Assembly: GCA_021790415.1 (NCBI GenBank)
Contig: JAJYDZ010000095.1
Location: 1 to 6,683, forward strand
Origin: Thermoplasmata archaeon
GTDB taxonomy: Archaea; Thermoplasmatota; Thermoplasmata; Thermoplasmatales; Thermoplasmataceae
DNA: 6,683 nucleotides
Direction: 5' to 3'
Positions 6,185 through 6,683 of the stretch are shown here, one piece after another. The notes beneath the pieces are model-generated. The model searched no databases. It saw nothing but the letters and a program-made list of their open reading frames with translations, and was not told the origin of the DNA. The position numbers were made by a program, and so were the translations under genes. Numbering within the stretch: the first letter of the stretch is position 1; each line of letters opens with the position of its first letter.

Positions 6185-6277
6185 CTACAGCACTTCTGGT
6201 GTTACCACAATCACCAATTTGTTATCTCTGACTTCAATAGTCCAGTTCAAGCATTGCTTTTCCTTGGAGTATTCCAA
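6185..6277 (-). other. Short open frame overlapping the zinc-ribbon 3' end; possible micro-ORF or frameshifted remnant
   Basis: On the minus strand a frame ending at TAG 6187-6185 reads like protein: LNWTIEVRDNKLVIVVTPEVL in its last 21 codons. Upstream it overlaps the end of the zinc-ribbon gene in another frame, and it has only TTG as possible start (6277-6275 or 6250-6248). It could be a micro-ORF coupled to the zinc-ribbon gene, or a remnant of a longer tail disconnected by a frameshift. The alternating strand-like pattern is suggestive but the stretch is very short. Confidence 0.22.
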
Positions 6278-6384
6278 TAAGGACTTTTACACTTAGGACA
6301 GACTTTAGGATCATCTGCTCCACGTCTTAGCCATTCGTGACCACACCTATCACATCTATAGCCATCAAGTTTCACTTTTGCCAT
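6247..6384 (-). CDS. 45-aa zinc-ribbon protein
   Basis: A complete small frame from ATG 6384-6382 to TGA 6249-6247 encodes 45 residues with two CxxC knuckles: C11-x-x-C14 in YRCDRCGHEW and C29-x-x-C32 in VCPKCKSPYWNTPRK. This four-cysteine treble ribbon with the PKCKSPYWNxPRK ending is a widespread archaeal small protein type, presumed to bind zinc and probably nucleic acid or a protein partner. Its exact role is not known. The start is supported by a TATA box about 24 nt upstream, giving a leaderless or nearly leaderless transcript. It is divergent from the SWIM-domain gene and shares the 97-bp control region. It lies upstream of, and on the same strand as, the RHH operon, but a separate promoter for the latter makes co-transcription unnecessary. 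Confidence 0.75.
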   Translation of the reverse strand: MAKVKLDGYRCDRCGHEWLRRGADDPKVCPKCKSPYWNTPRKSNA

Positions 6385-6403
6385 GATACATAATAACTAA
6401 TCA

Positions 6404-6411
6404 GTATATAA
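6404..6411 (-). promoter_or_regulatory. TATA box of the zinc-ribbon gene
   Basis: TTATATAC on the minus strand is centred about 24 nt before the A of the zinc-ribbon ATG (6384), predicting initiation at or within a few bases of the start codon. The dyad copy at 6418-6431 begins 6 bp further upstream. Confidence 0.45.
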
Positions 6412-6417
6412 CAATTG

Positions 6418-6431
6418 GTATCATACAGATA
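6418..6431. promoter_or_regulatory. Dyad operator candidate, copy 2 (zinc-ribbon/SWIM control region)
   Basis: gtatcatacagata repeats the 6151-6164 element in the same orientation with one base changed in the spacer of TATC-N5-GATA. It is just upstream of the zinc-ribbon TATA box on the minus strand and 3 bp before the SWIM-gene TATA box on the + strand, so a bound protein could affect both divergent promoters. Confidence 0.45.
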
Positions 6432-6434
6432 GAA

Positions 6435-6443
6435 AAATATATA
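6435..6443 (+). promoter_or_regulatory. TATA box of the SWIM-domain gene
   Basis: aaatatata is centred about 42 nt before the ATG at 6481, predicting initiation near 6465 and a leader of about 16 nt. The predicted start falls in the right arm of the perfect inverted repeat at 6446-6468. Confidence 0.4.
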
Positions 6444-6445
6444 TG

Positions 6446-6468
6446 CCTAATTGTATTATACAATTAGG
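6446..6468. repeat. Perfect 10-bp inverted repeat with 3-bp spacer between TATA box and SWIM gene
   Basis: cctaattgta (6446-6455) and tacaattagg (6459-6468) are exact reverse complements separated by tta. The element spans the interval between the TATA box and the predicted initiation site of the SWIM gene, the position where archaeal repressors commonly block the preinitiation complex. It could alternatively fold in the 5' end of a longer transcript or mark an element end. Confidence 0.6.
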
Positions 6469-6480
6469 TAAGTGGTTTAA

Positions 6481-6683
6481 ATGGAAAATCCGAGAGAAAT
6501 TAGGGGAAAGGAAATAGCATCTCATGAAGGATCAATCAAGAGAATAAGCGAAAACGAATATCAGGTTAGGTCACAGTCATTGGAGTTCACAGTCTATTCA
6601 ATTCGACGAATGGAAACAGGATGGACTTGCAGTTGTCCAGATTATCAGACAAGAGGAGTCAGGTGCAAACACATCTTTGCGGT
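6481..6683 (+). CDS. SWIM zinc-finger protein, N-terminal part only (cut by right edge); possible transposase N-terminus
   Basis: The frame opens at ATG 6481 and stays open to the edge (67 full codons). Residues 50-64 carry a SWIM finger of the form C-x-C-x9-C-x-H: C50, C52, C62, H64 in TCSCPDYQTRGVRCKHIFA. The preceding part (KRISENEYQVRSQS, then METGW) matches, from memory, a common archaeal type with N-terminal SWIM domain that is short and stand-alone in some cases and joined to a DDE transposase domain in others. SWIM fingers bind DNA or protein. The rest of the gene is not visible, so transposase identity is not established. It has its own TATA box and a perfect operator-like inverted repeat upstream, and it diverges from the zinc-ribbon gene. 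Confidence 0.7.
   Translation, partial: MENPREIRGKEIASHEGSIKRISENEYQVRSQSLEFTVYSIRRMETGWTCSCPDYQTRGVRCKHIFA

Noticed and set aside
1..6683. CRISPR array, tRNA, rRNA or riboswitch
   Set aside because: No regularly spaced repeats, no cloverleaf with T-loop GGTTCRA pattern, and no conserved rRNA or riboswitch cores were seen on either strand by eye.

Overview
The window reads as an archaeal accessory or defence-island segment, most likely from an AT-rich Nitrososphaerota (Thaumarchaeota) genome. The support is as follows. Promoters contain TTTATATA/TATATAAA-type boxes a short distance upstream of start codons, several fitting leaderless or short-leader transcripts. Arginine codons are mainly AGA/AGG. 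Small zinc-ribbon and ribbon-helix-helix proteins are present, and a SWIM zinc-finger protein at the right edge resembles one abundant in archaeal genomes. The lineage is an inference from these traits and from memory of similar proteins; no search was run.

Layout. At the left edge (1-75) there is a probable divergent gene start running off the window. A + strand bicistron follows (223-1583): an AbrB-type hairpin domain fused to a DUF488 domain, then a 258-aa partner with a Cys/His cluster, joined by an ATGA overlap. Next is one large + strand gene (1661-4408), a single-chain type IIG (Eco57I/TaqI-like) restriction-modification enzyme carrying nuclease, N6-adenine methyltransferase and target-recognition regions. 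Between 4422 and 4577 lies a coding-looking stretch without a start codon, probably the tail of a decayed gene.

The right half is mostly minus strand. An apparent operon reads leftward from a leaderless promoter at about 6140: a 53-aa ribbon-helix-helix protein (6107-5946), a 34-aa ORF with a good ribosome binding site (5949-5845), a DUF6978-like protein (5876-5385, GTG start) and a DUF1828 protein (5383-4592). The first two genes are too short for usual ORF cut-offs. Further right is a 45-aa zinc-ribbon gene on the minus strand (6384-6247), divergent from a SWIM-domain gene (6481 to the edge).

How it may work together (inference). The restriction-modification enzyme is a self-contained defence gene. 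The DUF488 pair and the RHH/DUF6978/DUF1828 cassette are candidate conflict or nucleic-acid-processing modules of unknown mechanism. The most unusual regulatory signal is a nearly identical 14-bp dyad (TATC-N5-GATA) placed just upstream of the minus-strand TATA boxes of both the RHH operon and the zinc-ribbon gene. It suggests one regulator, possibly the RHH protein, acting on both promoters.
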